The notes under the pieces are model-generated. The model saw only the letters and a program-made list of their open reading frames with translations, had not been told where the DNA came from and did not search any database. The translations under genes were made by a program, and so were the position numbers. This document shows, piece after piece, positions 10,232 to 19,199 of a stretch of DNA of 61,552 nucleotides. The first letter of the stretch is position 1; each line of letters begins with the position of its first letter. Origin of the DNA: Planctomycetota bacterium (GTDB lineage Bacteria; Planctomycetota; PLA2); NCBI GenBank assembly GCA_021776735.1, contig JAJFFH010000041.1, positions 1 to 61,552 of the forward strand, given 5' to 3'.

Positions 10232-11144
10232 GATTCACCTCCAGCGCATCTAGGAACACGTCCTCGAGGCTCCGGCGCAGGAGCCGCAGGCCACGAATGC
10301 GCGCCCCCGACTTCCTTGCGACCGCAAACAAGAGGTCGGTGTCGGTCTCGGCGGGCAGTTTGACGATCAGCCGGTTCCGGACGAGTTCGACTTCCGCCCC
10401 CGCCCCCCCCAACGCTGCGACAAACGCATCCCGACTCTCGTCGGCTGCGACTTCCACCTCGTACTCGCCGCGCGCCGCCCCGGTCAACTCGGCGATCGGC
10501 CCGGTCTTGACAAGCCGTCCCTCCTTGAGCATGGCGACGTTCGTGCAGACCTCCTCGACATCCTTCAGCAGGTGCGAGCTCAGGATCACGTGTTTGTTGT
10601 ACGGCGCGCGCGGCAGCTCCGCGATTACGCGCAGCATCTCGACGCGGCCCTTGGGATCGAGCCCGTTCGTCGGCTCGTCCAAGAACAGGAGATCGGGGTC
10701 GTGCACGAGAGCGGTGGCAAGCTTCAGCCGCTGCTGCATGCCCATCGAATACTCGGTCGCGTCGCGGTAGCGCGCCTCACCGAGCCTAACGAAGTAGAGG
10801 ATTTCGTGCGCCCGCTTGAGCGCATCCCGCTTGCTCATCCCCGCAAGCCGCCCCATGTAGGTAACCGTCTCGACCGCGTTCAGCCCCGGAATCAGGCACT
10901 CGCTTTCGGGCATGTAACCGATGCGCGCCCGCACGGTGCGCCGCTGCCGCATCGGATTGAGCCCGAGCACCGTCGCGCTCCCTTCCGCGGGCAACAAGCC
11001 GAGCAGAACCCGCAGCAGCGTCGTCTTGCCCGCCCCGTTGGGACCCAGCAGTCCGGTCGCCCCCGGCTGGAATTCCAGCGAGACGGACTGCAGCGCCACG
11101 TTTTGCCCGAACGCCTTAGTGAGCCCTTTGGTTTCGATGATCAC
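10221..11144 (-). CDS. ABC transporter ATP-binding protein
   Basis: 307 residues. Walker A LLGPNGAGKTT, signature YSMGMQQRLKLATAL, Walker B LLFLDEPTNGLDP, H-loop LSSHLL; NatA/CcmA type with a C-terminal regulatory-like extension. First gene of an eight-gene minus-strand operon ending at 2546: ATPase, permease, ATPase, permease, TolC-like, MacA-like, ATPase, FtsX permease. Sequence upstream to 11204 is only 60 bp and shows no obvious promoter. Confidence 0.92.
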   Translation of the reverse strand: MIIETKGLTKAFGQNVALQSVSLEFQPGATGLLGPNGAGKTTLLRVLLGLLPAEGSATVLGLNPMRQRRTVRARIGYMPESECLIPGLNAVETVTYMGRLAGMSKRDALKRAHEILYFVRLGEARYRDATEYSMGMQQRLKLATALVHDPDLLFLDEPTNGLDPKGRVEMLRVIAELPRAPYNKHVILSSHLLKDVEEVCTNVAMLKEGRLVKTGPIAELTGAARGEYEVEVAADESRDAFVAALGGAGAEVELVRNRLIVKLPAETDTDLLFAVARKSGARIRGLRLLRRSLEDVFLDALEVNRAG

Positions 11145-11182
11145 GAACGCAAGAGTCTAGAGCATCAGCGCGAAAAAGGCGG

Positions 11183-11194
11183 ACGGACGCCGAT
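11183..11194 (+). repeat. degenerate ACGGACGGCGAT copy
   Basis: One mismatch (ACGGACGCCGAT) with the usual GTTT tail. Intergenic, 10 bp before the stop of the GH42-like gene. Confidence 0.4.
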
Positions 11195-11203
11195 GTTTGT
11201 TCG

Positions 11204-13315
11204 CTATTCCCTGTAGCTCAGGAAGACGGCTTCGGTGCGGACGAAGGTGGGGCGCCAGAAGCCGCGTTCGCCGAGTTTCTTGCCCGTGCGTTCGTCGCGC
11301 AGGTCCTTGACCGGGCGGGCAAAGATCAGTTCGAGGTCGGTCTCGCCGGTGCGGACCCCGAACTTGCCGTTAGCGTGGCGGACCGCATTTTGGACCACGA
11401 ACAGGTAGACGCGGCCGTTCTTTTTCCAACGCGTGATTTCGAGATTCGCGTCCCCGGTCACGCGCACCGGCGGGGGCACGCCGAGCCATTTCACGAAGCG
11501 CTCGCGGTGCCGCGGCTTGGCCCGGCCCTCTTCGCGCAGATAGAGATACTGCTGGGGCGACAGGTTCAAAAAAACCGCGCGGTCCCGCACGACCGGTCCC
11601 TTGAGGCGGTTGTTCGCGATCCCGAATCCGCCGCGCCGCTGCGCCCGCGACGTTTCGAGCAGTTCACGCCATCTCGTCTTGCCGTAGCCCTTGTCCTGGT
11701 TCGTCTCGACCCACAGCTGCGGGCCGAAAAAGTCCGCGTTGGTCTCGTCGCCGGTGTGCTTCACGCCGAACAGGTCGTCCAGCGCCCCGCCCGCGCGTCC
11801 CTTGCCGTACGCGTCGAACAGCCCGCACATGAAATCGGCGACCACGCGTCCGCCGCGCGCGTGAAACTCCTTGATCCGGGCCGCCTCGGTGTCCGAGAGG
11901 GCGAAACACGCGGGCAGGACCAGGACCTTGTACTCGTCGGGCACGCCCTCGCGGATCAGCCGGTCGTACGACAAGAAATCGTATTGCAGGCCCGAGTCCG
12001 CAAGCATCGTCTCCCACGCGCGCCGCACGTTCGACGCCGTGCCCAGCAGATGATCCTCGTTGCGGTTTTTCCAGGTATTGCCGTGCGCCTCGGAATCAAG
12101 CACCCAAGACACCTGCACCGACGGGTGCGAGTAGTACAGCGCGATGCCGTCGTGCATCCATTTCGCGCCGCGCAGTTTCGGTCCCTGCACCCCCGTCAGC
12201 TCACGCAGCGTCTTGCCGAACTTCGTCACCCACGGCTGCGGTCGATTCTGCTCGTCGAACCAGTCCCGAATCCAGCCGATCATCCCCTCTTGGCCGTGCG
12301 CGAAGCGAAACCAGGCCTGCCACTCGTTTTGCCTGTCGCGCGGAAAGTGCGTCGAGACCACGCGCACGCCGCGCCGGCGCCCGAGCGAGCGCACGATCTC
12401 CGGCGCGCTGCCCACATCGTACGGCTCGATGAATTGGACCTTCGCCATGATCTTGGCGTAGTCGTATCCGCCCCACAGACTCGGCGCGGACGAGCCGACG
12501 ATGCCGCACGGGGTGTCCGGATCGATTCGGTTGGCCTCTTCGACGAGCGCGCCGATGGTGTTGGCCAAAACGGAATCGTTGTACGTCATGCGCTCGAGCA
12601 GCGGCGAGAAGTCGAGCTCCTTGAGCTGTCTGCCGAGCTGGCGGCGCGTGAAGTCCGGGGTGACGAACCGTGGCTTTTGGGGACGACCGCGAAACGCCGC
12701 GAGCCATTTCGCGTACGCCGCGTCGTCACCATGGACCCGCCAGCACATCGGGCGCAGGAACGTGCTCCACGACGGCTCATCATCAAGCGCGTAGGCGAGC
12801 CGCATCGGGCTCTTCTTGACGCGCGCAAGGTGCTCGCGCAAGAGCGCCTTCATCTTTGCGAGCGCCGCCGCGTCGAGCGGCACCTTGCGCACCGAGCGCG
12901 GATCGTCCTGGAACCGGCGCCACTGCTCGACCTGCGGCGCGCCGCGCAGATGCAGCGTGCCCTTGCCCGCCGTGTGATCGACATAGAACCGGAGCTTCCA
13001 CTTCTCCATCCACGAGAGCGGCCCCCTGCCGTAGTCCAAAAAGCCGCCGTTGATGCCCATGTCCCGGCAGAATTTTCCGGCCGCGTCGTCGGTGCCGATG
13101 GTCCACCGGTAGCGCCAAGGCATGTAGTACCAGGTCTCGAAACGACCGCGCACGGAAGCCAGCGGCGAAAACTCGGGCGCGGTCTTCACGTAGCGACCGA
13201 ACGGATCCTCGTCGGTCGCGTGCGCCAGGGTCGCCCCCAGCAGCAGCGCCAAAACGATGATCCGCAACCCGACAGGCCTACGTCTGTCGCCGAAGCGGGT
13301 TATGCCATAACTCAT
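11204..13315 (-). CDS. secreted GH42-like / beta-galactosidase-trimerization-domain protein
   Basis: About 700 residues, predicted secreted. A hydrophobic segment (IIVLALLLGATLAHA) looks like a signal peptide. The middle resembles a TIM-barrel glycosidase: ALDDEPSW (possible acid/base Glu) and VQFIEPYDVGS (possible nucleophile Glu). Residues from about ADSGLQYDFLSYDRL to GGRVVADFMCGLFD resemble the amidotransferase-like trimerization domain of GH42 enzymes. Start is uncertain: the ATG at 13315 would share bases with the ATG of the divergent gene (13314), whereas a TTG at 13267 gives an ideal signal peptide (MRIIVLALLLG...). No enzyme activity can be assigned from sequence alone. Confidence 0.7.
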   Translation of the reverse strand: MSYGITRFGDRRRPVGLRIIVLALLLGATLAHATDEDPFGRYVKTAPEFSPLASVRGRFETWYYMPWRYRWTIGTDDAAGKFCRDMGINGGFLDYGRGPLSWMEKWKLRFYVDHTAGKGTLHLRGAPQVEQWRRFQDDPRSVRKVPLDAAALAKMKALLREHLARVKKSPMRLAYALDDEPSWSTFLRPMCWRVHGDDAAYAKWLAAFRGRPQKPRFVTPDFTRRQLGRQLKELDFSPLLERMTYNDSVLANTIGALVEEANRIDPDTPCGIVGSSAPSLWGGYDYAKIMAKVQFIEPYDVGSAPEIVRSLGRRRGVRVVSTHFPRDRQNEWQAWFRFAHGQEGMIGWIRDWFDEQNRPQPWVTKFGKTLRELTGVQGPKLRGAKWMHDGIALYYSHPSVQVSWVLDSEAHGNTWKNRNEDHLLGTASNVRRAWETMLADSGLQYDFLSYDRLIREGVPDEYKVLVLPACFALSDTEAARIKEFHARGGRVVADFMCGLFDAYGKGRAGGALDDLFGVKHTGDETNADFFGPQLWVETNQDKGYGKTRWRELLETSRAQRRGGFGIANNRLKGPVVRDRAVFLNLSPQQYLYLREEGRAKPRHRERFVKWLGVPPPVRVTGDANLEITRWKKNGRVYLFVVQNAVRHANGKFGVRTGETDLELIFARPVKDLRDERTGKKLGERGFWRPTFVRTEAVFLSYRE

Positions 13316-14153
13316 GCGACACGAGATCGAGTGGGCCGTGCAGCGGCTGCGAGAGGCCGCCGACATGGCCGTCGAGCTTCAGGGTACGGTACCCGTGCGC
13401 CAAAAACCGGACGGAGCCGGCCCGGTGACCGGCGCCGATCTCGCGGTGGAACAGTTCGTCCTGGAGGGACTGGCCGAGACCTTCCCCGGCGAGCCGGTCC
13501 TTTCGGAAGAATCCTCGCCGGAGATCGACCGATCGGTGGCGCGCTATTGGTGCCTCGACCCCATCGACGGCACCCGCGAATACGCCGACGGACGCGCCGA
13601 ATGGGCGGTCCAACTCGCTCTCGTGGAGGACGGAGTGCCCGTGCTCGGCGTCTTGGGACTACCCGGAAGAGTGTTTGGGGGGGCGCGGGGGCAAGGCGCG
13701 TTTGTCCAGACCGACGAAAGCAGACCGGGCCCCCCGCGCCGAAGCGCGGAGCGCGAAGGCGGGACGGCGATTTCCCTGGCAGCACTTGCTGATCCACGGC
13801 GCGCGGTCGCAGTCCACTCGCGTTCGCACCGCGACCAGGAAACACAAGCTCTCCTGAACCGCCTCGGCGTCGCCGACCGGTTCCCGGCCGGCGGGATCGG
13901 CTACAAGATCGCCTGCCTGCTGGAAGGACGCGCGCAGTTGTATCTGTATCCCGGCGGCGGATGCAAACTGTGGGACACCGCCGCCCCCGCCGCGGTGTGG
14001 TGCGCCGCAGGCGGAACCGCCACCGACATCGAGGGAGCGCCGTTGCGCTACGACGGCCCGCTGCGCCACGACGACGGCCTTGTGTTCGCGGCACCGGGGC
14101 TGCTCGCACCGACTCTGGCAGCGATCAACACGCGCCCGGACAGCAAGACCTAG
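13314..14153 (+). CDS. cysQ: inositol-phosphatase family, CysQ-like bisphosphate nucleotidase
   Basis: 279 residues. All metal-site motifs of the family are visible: GPVTGADLAVE (38-46), LSEES (63-67), LDPIDGTREY (81-90) and KLWDTAAP near the C-terminus. The DPIDGTREY variant points to the 3'(2'),5'-bisphosphate nucleotidase (CysQ) branch, which removes PAP during sulfate assimilation; inositol monophosphatase activity remains possible. A poorly conserved insertion (about residues 130-150, SRPGPPRRSAEREGG) contains a variant of the dispersed motif. Its stop overlaps the stop of the convergent HTH gene. Confidence 0.85.
   Translation: MRHEIEWAVQRLREAADMAVELQGTVPVRQKPDGAGPVTGADLAVEQFVLEGLAETFPGEPVLSEESSPEIDRSVARYWCLDPIDGTREYADGRAEWAVQLALVEDGVPVLGVLGLPGRVFGGARGQGAFVQTDESRPGPPRRSAEREGGTAISLAALADPRRAVAVHSRSHRDQETQALLNRLGVADRFPAGGIGYKIACLLEGRAQLYLYPGGGCKLWDTAAPAAVWCAAGGTATDIEGAPLRYDGPLRHDDGLVFAAPGLLAPTLAAINTRPDSKT
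13751..13771 (+). repeat. GGCGGGACGGCGAT variant motif, copy A
   Basis: 21 bp (GCGCGAAGG then CGGGACGGCGAT) identical to the minus strand of 41306-41326. Lies in the variable insertion of the CysQ-like gene. Confidence 0.6.
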
Positions 14154-14608
14154 CGTCCGAACAAGGACACGGGATTGCCTTCCGGGTCGATGATGGCTTC
14201 GCGGCGAAAGGCCGAGCCCGCGTGTTGGCCGACCGGCGCGACGACCCAACCGAGCGAGCGCACGAGCCGCCCGACGTGGCGGCGGTGATATCGCTCCCCG
14301 GACAGGCGCTCGACGAGCACGGCAACGGCGGCCAGCGACCAACGCTCGAGCGCAAATCCCGCGTCGCGCGGCGATCCGGCGAGTGCGGTTCGGATCGATT
14401 GGCGCGCGTGCGGGTCCAGCCGCGACCGGCGCCCCGGCGGGGTGCGCCGCTGCATGCCGCGGCTACCGGCACGCTGCCAGATGCGGTACCAGCGGCCGGC
14501 CGTGGAGCGCGGCACGCCCAACGTCCGGGCGACTTGCGCGCGGCCCGCTCCGGCCTCGAACAGCCGCGTCGCCCTCCGGCGGCGATCAGTGCGTTCGCGT
14601 TCCGTCAC
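14150..14608 (-). CDS. orphan IS630-type helix-turn-helix protein
   Basis: 152 residues. The N-terminal part (RRRRATRLFEAGAGRAQVARTLGVPRSTAGRWYRIW) is a helix-turn-helix like that at the start of IS630-family transposases; the second half, with YHRRHVGRLVRSLGW, matches their second winged-helix domain. The DDE catalytic domain that should follow is absent: the frame ends with FGR, overlapping the stop of the CysQ-like gene. Probably a transposase remnant or a domesticated DNA-binding protein. No terminal repeats are seen around it. Confidence 0.7.
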   Translation of the reverse strand: MTERERTDRRRRATRLFEAGAGRAQVARTLGVPRSTAGRWYRIWQRAGSRGMQRRTPPGRRSRLDPHARQSIRTALAGSPRDAGFALERWSLAAVAVLVERLSGERYHRRHVGRLVRSLGWVVAPVGQHAGSAFRREAIIDPEGNPVSLFGR

Positions 14609-14688
14609 GGCGTCAGCGTAGCCCGCGTTGCGGCATTGCGCGACCGGATTCGCTTGACCGTGGGCCGAGCCTGCCCGATCGTGGGGGC

Positions 14689-15084
14689 ATGTTCACAGGT
14701 GGCAACGCAACTCTCTTCGTCAAGGACTTCGAAGGCGCGGTCCGGTTCTACACCGAGACGCTGGGCCTCAAGCTCCGCTTTCGCGCCGACAACCACTGGG
14801 CCGAGGTCGTCGTCGGCGACAGTTTGCTGCTCGGCATCCATCCCGTCGGTCCGAAGACACCGGGCCCGGGACTCGCGGGTTCGATCCAGCTTGGCCTCAA
14901 CGTCGGGGAATCGCTCGACGACGTCATGAAGACGCTGTCGGGGCGCGGCGTGGCGTTCGACGGCGAGATCGTCGAAGACGACGGGGTCGGCCGCTTCGCG
15001 TACCTCAAGGATCCCGAGGGCAACGCGATCTACCTCTGGGAATCCGCGGTCGTCCCCGGTCCCCCTGCCGGGCAAAAGAATTGA
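14689..15084 (+). CDS. VOC (glyoxalase/bleomycin-resistance) family protein
   Basis: 131 residues, one VOC module pair: LFVKDFEGAVRFYTETLGLKLRFRADNHWAEVVVGDSLLLGIHP and the second half ending FAYLKDPEGNAIYLWE. Such proteins bind a metal and act as lyases, dioxygenases or antibiotic-binding proteins; nothing here decides which. The ATG at 14689 gives the standard family start (NATLFVKDFEGAV). A strong hairpin follows immediately. Confidence 0.85.
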   Translation: MFTGGNATLFVKDFEGAVRFYTETLGLKLRFRADNHWAEVVVGDSLLLGIHPVGPKTPGPGLAGSIQLGLNVGESLDDVMKTLSGRGVAFDGEIVEDDGVGRFAYLKDPEGNAIYLWESAVVPGPPAGQKN

Positions 15085-15109
15085 GCCCCCGCAGGAGGTG
15101 CGGGGGCTC
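15083..15109. terminator. bidirectional hairpin terminator
   Basis: GAGCCCCCGC pairs with GCGGGGGCTC around 7 bases, directly after the stop of the VOC gene and 29 bp before the end of the convergent PEP-CTERM gene. Serves both. Confidence 0.8.
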
Positions 15110-15137
15110 TGCTTCCTTGAAGACGAGCTTCGACTGA

Positions 15138-15851
15138 TCAGGCAGTCTGCCGGCGCTTCTTGCGACGGCGGTGCAAGACCACCGCGCCGAGGACGCCGGA
15201 GAGCAGCACCATCGTGCCGGGCTCGGGGTTGGGCGTGTAGTTGAACGATCCCGCGTGGTAGCGGTCGCCGGTCGGGTCGTTGATGGTTCCGAACCCGGCG
15301 CCGATGGCGAAGTTCGAGATCGTGCCGAGGCTCACGAAACCGTCGGTCACATTGAAGGTCGGGCGCGGCTCGAGGTTTTGGGTGATCGCGCCGGCGTTGC
15401 CGTTCGAGTCCTGGTTGCCGGGACCGTAGAGCACGCCGACCTGGAACTCGGTGCCCGCGTCGAGCAGGATCGGCGCGGCGAGATCGAAGTAGCGGTAGCC
15501 GCCACGCAGATCGCCGGTGCCGGCCGACGTAACGAGCGTCGCCAGGGCCGTGCCCGGGTCGGCCGCGTCAAACAGGAGCACGGTGTGGCCGGACAGCAGA
15601 CCGTCGCCGTTGTCGTCCCAGATGCCGAGCTGGTTGATCGTGATACCGATGTTGGCGACGAAGTTCGTGCCGAGGGTGATGCCCGGGCTGAAGTTGAAGG
15701 TCTGACGACCCTCGCCGTCAGGGTTGGTCCCGCCGTCTTGCGGCGACCCAATGTGGATGTTGCCGTCGAACACGTCGGTGTCCGCAGCAACGGGAGAGAC
15801 CAGGGCGGCAAACAGGGCCACGCTGGCGGCGATAGCGAAGGTGAATCTCAT
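15138..15851 (-). CDS. PEP-CTERM sorted surface protein
   Basis: 237 residues. Signal peptide MRFTFAIAASVALFAALVSPVAA; a beta-rich domain with NQLGIWDDNGDGLLSGHTVLLFD and GYRYFDLAAPILLDAGTEF, which resembles the DUF4082-like domains of exported proteins; and a C-terminal PEP-CTERM tripartite signal with NPEPGTM at 208-214, a hydrophobic helix and the basic end HRRRKKRR. Such proteins are processed by an exosortase and are typically linked to exopolysaccharide production, which fits the rest of the window. Start at 15851 rather than the upstream ATG at 15920 because it begins the signal peptide and follows a GGGGG-rich ribosome-binding region. Confidence 0.88.
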   Translation of the reverse strand: MRFTFAIAASVALFAALVSPVAADTDVFDGNIHIGSPQDGGTNPDGEGRQTFNFSPGITLGTNFVANIGITINQLGIWDDNGDGLLSGHTVLLFDAADPGTALATLVTSAGTGDLRGGYRYFDLAAPILLDAGTEFQVGVLYGPGNQDSNGNAGAITQNLEPRPTFNVTDGFVSLGTISNFAIGAGFGTINDPTGDRYHAGSFNYTPNPEPGTMVLLSGVLGAVVLHRRRKKRRQTA

Positions 15852-15997
15852 GGTGTGTTGCCCCCGAAAGAAGGTCTTGGGTTGGTTGGTTCTTTGATGG
15901 ACAACCGCCCCATCACACAAGGGATGCCAAACCGAGATTTCACCTTGCCAAGAGCCTTTTCGAGCTAGGCGCGTCCAGCATGTCGATCAGAAGCGAC

Positions 15998-16009
15998 ATC
16001 GCCGTCCGT
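15998..16009 (-). repeat. ACGGACGGCGAT motif, copy 3
   Basis: Exact 12-mer, intergenic (15852-16090), followed on the minus strand by GTCG. Confidence 0.9.
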
Positions 16010-16090
16010 ACGCGACCCCTCCCGTCTCATTCAATAGACAAGCGCCATCCGACCCCCGGAACTGGCGAAAAGCCGCGCAGCGGGTTTTCG

Positions 16091-16633
16091 TCAGAAGTTA
16101 AAGATGAAATGCCAAAACAAGGTCGGCACGACCTCGGTCTCCAAGGCTCCCTCGCCCTCCATGACCGCAACGCTGATCTCCGGCCCCACCGTCCAGTTCC
16201 GGGAGAGCTCGGTCTCGAAGCCGGCGCTCACGAAGAACCCGAAGTAATCGCCGGGGAGGTCGATGATGCCGGGGGTGCCGGTCGCCCGGTAGAACTGCGC
16301 GCCCCAGCGAAAGACGGGATGGCGCTTGCGACCCGGGCTCATCATGTGCTTGGCGCCGATCCGGACCGCGGTCATGCGGCCCGGGGCGCCGAGGTTGTCG
16401 TCGATAAAATCGGTGTCGTCGAGCGGGTGGCGGACGAGATGGGCTTCGAGCGCGATGTCGGCCCGGTCGAGGTGCCACAAGACCTTGCCGCCGCCGATCG
16501 ACGCGCCGAGGCCGGGGACCGCCGAGAACGCACCGCCGAAGTAGGTATCTCTGGGATAGCCGGCGACGCGCGTGCGGCAGCCGCCGACGACGAGAAGGAC
16601 AACGAGGGAGACGACAAGAAGCAGGCCGCGCAT
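16091..16633 (-). CDS. small outer-membrane-like lipoprotein
   Basis: 180 residues, family not recognised. Lipoprotein signal with lipobox VGGC (Cys19). The mature part is short on helices and rich in alternating aromatic/glycine strands (YFGGAFSAVPGLGASIGGG, DYFGFFVSAGFETEL), and it ends in FWHFIFNF with a terminal Phe, like an outer-membrane beta-barrel sorting signal. Likely a small barrel of the PagP/Lpx type or similar; function unknown. Flanked by the EPS operon end and the PEP-CTERM gene. Confidence 0.75.
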   Translation of the reverse strand: MRGLLLVVSLVVLLVVGGCRTRVAGYPRDTYFGGAFSAVPGLGASIGGGKVLWHLDRADIALEAHLVRHPLDDTDFIDDNLGAPGRMTAVRIGAKHMMSPGRKRHPVFRWGAQFYRATGTPGIIDLPGDYFGFFVSAGFETELSRNWTVGPEISVAVMEGEGALETEVVPTLFWHFIFNF

Positions 16634-16668
16634 GGATCACCTCCGCAGCCGCACGAGAAGCACGCGAG

Positions 16669-17433
16669 CTATCGTGAGCTGTTGGGCCGATAGCGTAGCG
16701 CCAGCACCCGACAGGCAAACCGGGGCAGCGCCGCCATCCGCGGAGCGCGGAACGGCTGGCGCACCAGCCGATAGAACCACTCGAGGTGCAGGCGCAGCAT
16801 CCAGCGCGGCGGGCGCGGCACGGCTTCGGCGTAGGCGTCGAAGCTGCCGCCGACCGTCATCATCAGCGGCACGCCGCCCCGACGCTCGACCTCGCGCACA
16901 AACGTCTCCTGCCGGTGCGCACCCATCGCGACAAACAAGAGATCCGGTCGCGCCGCCACGACTCCCGCGGCGACCGCATCGCGATCGGCATCGTCGAAGT
17001 ACCCGTGGTGCGATCCGGCGAGCTCGATCCCGGGATGGTCCCGGATGATCTTTCGCTCCACCTGCGCGAGCACCTCGGCCTTCGCGCCGACGAGATAGAC
17101 CCGATATCGCTCGCGGCTCGCCAGCCCGAACAGATCGAGCATCAGCTCGCAGCCCGGCAGCTTCTCGATCCGGTCGCCGTACAGCGTTCGCAGCGCCCAG
17201 GTGATCCCGACCGCGTCGGGGTAGACGAGCGCCGCCTCCTCGATTCCGGCGCGCAGATCCGGTTCTTCCTGAGCCCGCATCACCTTGATCGGATTCAGCG
17301 CGACCAGGTGATTCGACCCGCCCTCGGACACGAGCCGCGGCACGGTCTTGAGCACGTCCTCGCGGCAGACGAGATCCACCGGCAAACCCAGCAGCTCGCG
17401 CCGGGGCCAGGCACGCGGCGCGACCATCACCAT
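16669..17433 (-). CDS. WecG/TagA/CpsF family glycosyltransferase (GT26)
   Basis: 254 residues. Transfers a sugar (ManNAc or ManNAcA in known members) to an undecaprenyl-linked acceptor at the inner membrane face. Motifs: NHLVALNPIKVMRA (the family's N-P-K/E region), ALVYPDAVGITWA, YRVYLVGAKAEV, GSHHGYF, DLLFVAMGAHRQE and VGGSFDAYA. The ATG overlaps the stop of the carbamoyltransferase (TGATG), so it is the last gene of the operon starting at 23367. The exact donor sugar cannot be read from sequence. Confidence 0.9.
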   Translation of the reverse strand: MVMVAPRAWPRRELLGLPVDLVCREDVLKTVPRLVSEGGSNHLVALNPIKVMRAQEEPDLRAGIEEAALVYPDAVGITWALRTLYGDRIEKLPGCELMLDLFGLASRERYRVYLVGAKAEVLAQVERKIIRDHPGIELAGSHHGYFDDADRDAVAAGVVAARPDLLFVAMGAHRQETFVREVERRGGVPLMMTVGGSFDAYAEAVPRPPRWMLRLHLEWFYRLVRQPFRAPRMAALPRFACRVLALRYRPNSSR

Positions 17434-19181
17434 CAGCTGGTGACCAAGAACGGGCCGATGGCGAGGGCGTCCAGGCCTCCCTTGAGGAAGGAACGGACGG
17501 CGATGTCCGGGTCGTTCACGATCGGTTCCTCGTGCATGTTGAAGCTCGTGTTCACGAGCAACGGCGTACCGGTGATCTTGCCGTACTCCTCGATGATGTC
17601 GTGGTAGCCGGGGTTGTCCACCCGGCGCACGACCTGCGGTCGCGCAGTCCGATCGACGTGGACGATCGCGGGCGCCTCTTCAATGCAGCGGTCCGTGACG
17701 TCGTACGTGACGGTCATGAAACGCGCCGCCTTGCAGTGCTCCGGATCGAAGTTCTTGAAGTAGGCCGAGGCCGCGCCGTCGATCGTGACGGGGGCGAACG
17801 GCATGAACTCGGTGCGGTTGAGGCGCCGGTTGAGCCAGTCGTTGATCGTCGCGTCCGCCGCGTGGGACATGACCGTGCGGTTGCCGAGCGCGCGCGGGCC
17901 GTACTCCATGCCGCCGTCGAAGCGGGCGACGACCTTTTGGCGGGCGAGCAGCTCCGCGACCGCGCGCGCGTAGTTCTCGGGCCGGGTCACGGTCAGCTCG
18001 GGATAGCGCCCGAGCGTCTCCTGGATTTCGGCCACAGAGTAGGCCGAACCGAGGTACGCATGCTCTTGAAAATGCGGCTCATACTCGTCGCGCGCGCCGT
18101 GATAGACATCGAGAGCTGCGCCCGCGGCGAGGCCGCCGTCGCCCATGTGCGGGTGGACGTAGATTTCCTCGGCCTCGGACCGGTTCCAGACCACCTGGTT
18201 CATGCGCACGTTGGAAAACACGCCGCCCGACAGCGCCAACCGGCGCGCGCCGGTGCGGTCCACCGCGTCGCGCACCCAGGCGGCGACGACGTCTTCGGTG
18301 TTTTTTTGCACGGCCGCGGCGATGTCCTCGCGCGTCAGGTCGTGCAGCGCCTCTTCGAGATACTCGCACTCCGCCGTCATCCAGCGGCCGCGGTTGACAA
18401 ACGAGAAGCGGTTCTTGTCGTAGATCAGGCGCTCGCGGAACACGTCGATGCACTTTTTGGGGTCGCCGTAGGCGGCGAGGCCCGTGATCTTGCCCTCGTG
18501 GCGCAGCGGCGTGAAGCCGAGCAGGTGCGTAACGTAGTTGTAGTAGTAGCCGGGCGAATGATAGCTCGGGATCGAGTGGAGGAGCTCCATCCGGCCGTCG
18601 GCGCAGCGATAGACGCGCGCGCAGTAGCCGTCGCCGGAGCCGTCGAGGCTCAGGGCGAGGCACTCGTTCCACCCCGAGGTGTGGTAGGCGGACGCGTTGT
18701 GGCAGCGGTGGTGATCGACAAACGAGGTCTTCGCGCGCACCCCGAGGGTCCGCAGGCGCCGCTTCATGGCGCGCTTGGTCACGGCGTGCCGCAGCCGCAT
18801 GGCCGCACGCACGACGGCGACGCCGGTCTCCTGTCCCAGCAGGACGCCGGCAACCGGCCCCTTCGAGAGCTTGGACACGACCGAACGCGCAATGCCGAGA
18901 TCGTTGTAACCCTTGTCGCCGAACTCCTTGGCCGAACCGCTCTTGCCGGCGACGGCGACGTGTTCGACCTCGGACGCATGCACGTCGCCGAGCCGCAAAA
19001 CCTCCGAAACCGCCCGGTCGGGCCAGCCCCAGAAGAGTTTCTTGCGCGCCAGCCGCTCCTCGTTGACGCAGGCCACGAGCCGGCCGTCGCGGACCAGCGC
19101 CGCGCCGGCATCATGCCCGGCGTGGACTCCCAGGATGATCCGGGGCGCTTGCCCCGAAGCGACTGTACGACGTCCGATCAT
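17433..19181 (-). CDS. NodU/CmcH-type carbamoyltransferase
   Basis: 582 residues. O-carbamoylates a sugar hydroxyl using carbamoyl phosphate and ATP. N-terminal half has the Kae1/ASKHA-like motifs GVHAGHDAGAALVRDG and the metal site HHRCHNASAYHTSGW, plus LSLDGSGDGYC; the C-terminal half has MEYGPRALGNRTVMS and ends with the conserved PLLVNTSFNMHEEPIVNDPD...LDALAIG. Full length. In a polysaccharide operon it probably decorates the EPS repeat unit. The final IAVRSF stretch coincides with copy 4 of the 12-mer. Confidence 0.92.
   Translation of the reverse strand: MIGRRTVASGQAPRIILGVHAGHDAGAALVRDGRLVACVNEERLARKKLFWGWPDRAVSEVLRLGDVHASEVEHVAVAGKSGSAKEFGDKGYNDLGIARSVVSKLSKGPVAGVLLGQETGVAVVRAAMRLRHAVTKRAMKRRLRTLGVRAKTSFVDHHRCHNASAYHTSGWNECLALSLDGSGDGYCARVYRCADGRMELLHSIPSYHSPGYYYNYVTHLLGFTPLRHEGKITGLAAYGDPKKCIDVFRERLIYDKNRFSFVNRGRWMTAECEYLEEALHDLTREDIAAAVQKNTEDVVAAWVRDAVDRTGARRLALSGGVFSNVRMNQVVWNRSEAEEIYVHPHMGDGGLAAGAALDVYHGARDEYEPHFQEHAYLGSAYSVAEIQETLGRYPELTVTRPENYARAVAELLARQKVVARFDGGMEYGPRALGNRTVMSHAADATINDWLNRRLNRTEFMPFAPVTIDGAASAYFKNFDPEHCKAARFMTVTYDVTDRCIEEAPAIVHVDRTARPQVVRRVDNPGYHDIIEEYGKITGTPLLVNTSFNMHEEPIVNDPDIAVRSFLKGGLDALAIGPFLVTS
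17493..17504 (+). repeat. ACGGACGGCGAT motif, copy 4
   Basis: Exact 12-mer, antisense to the carbamoyltransferase, encoding IAVR in a conserved part of the protein; preceded by AAGGA and followed by GTCC. Confidence 0.85.
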
Positions 19182-19199
19182 TTGCTACGGTCCTCCACC

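Noticed and set aside
14150..14608. Complete IS630 insertion sequence
   Set aside because: Only the HTH part is present; no DDE domain, no terminal inverted repeats and no TA duplication could be found around it.
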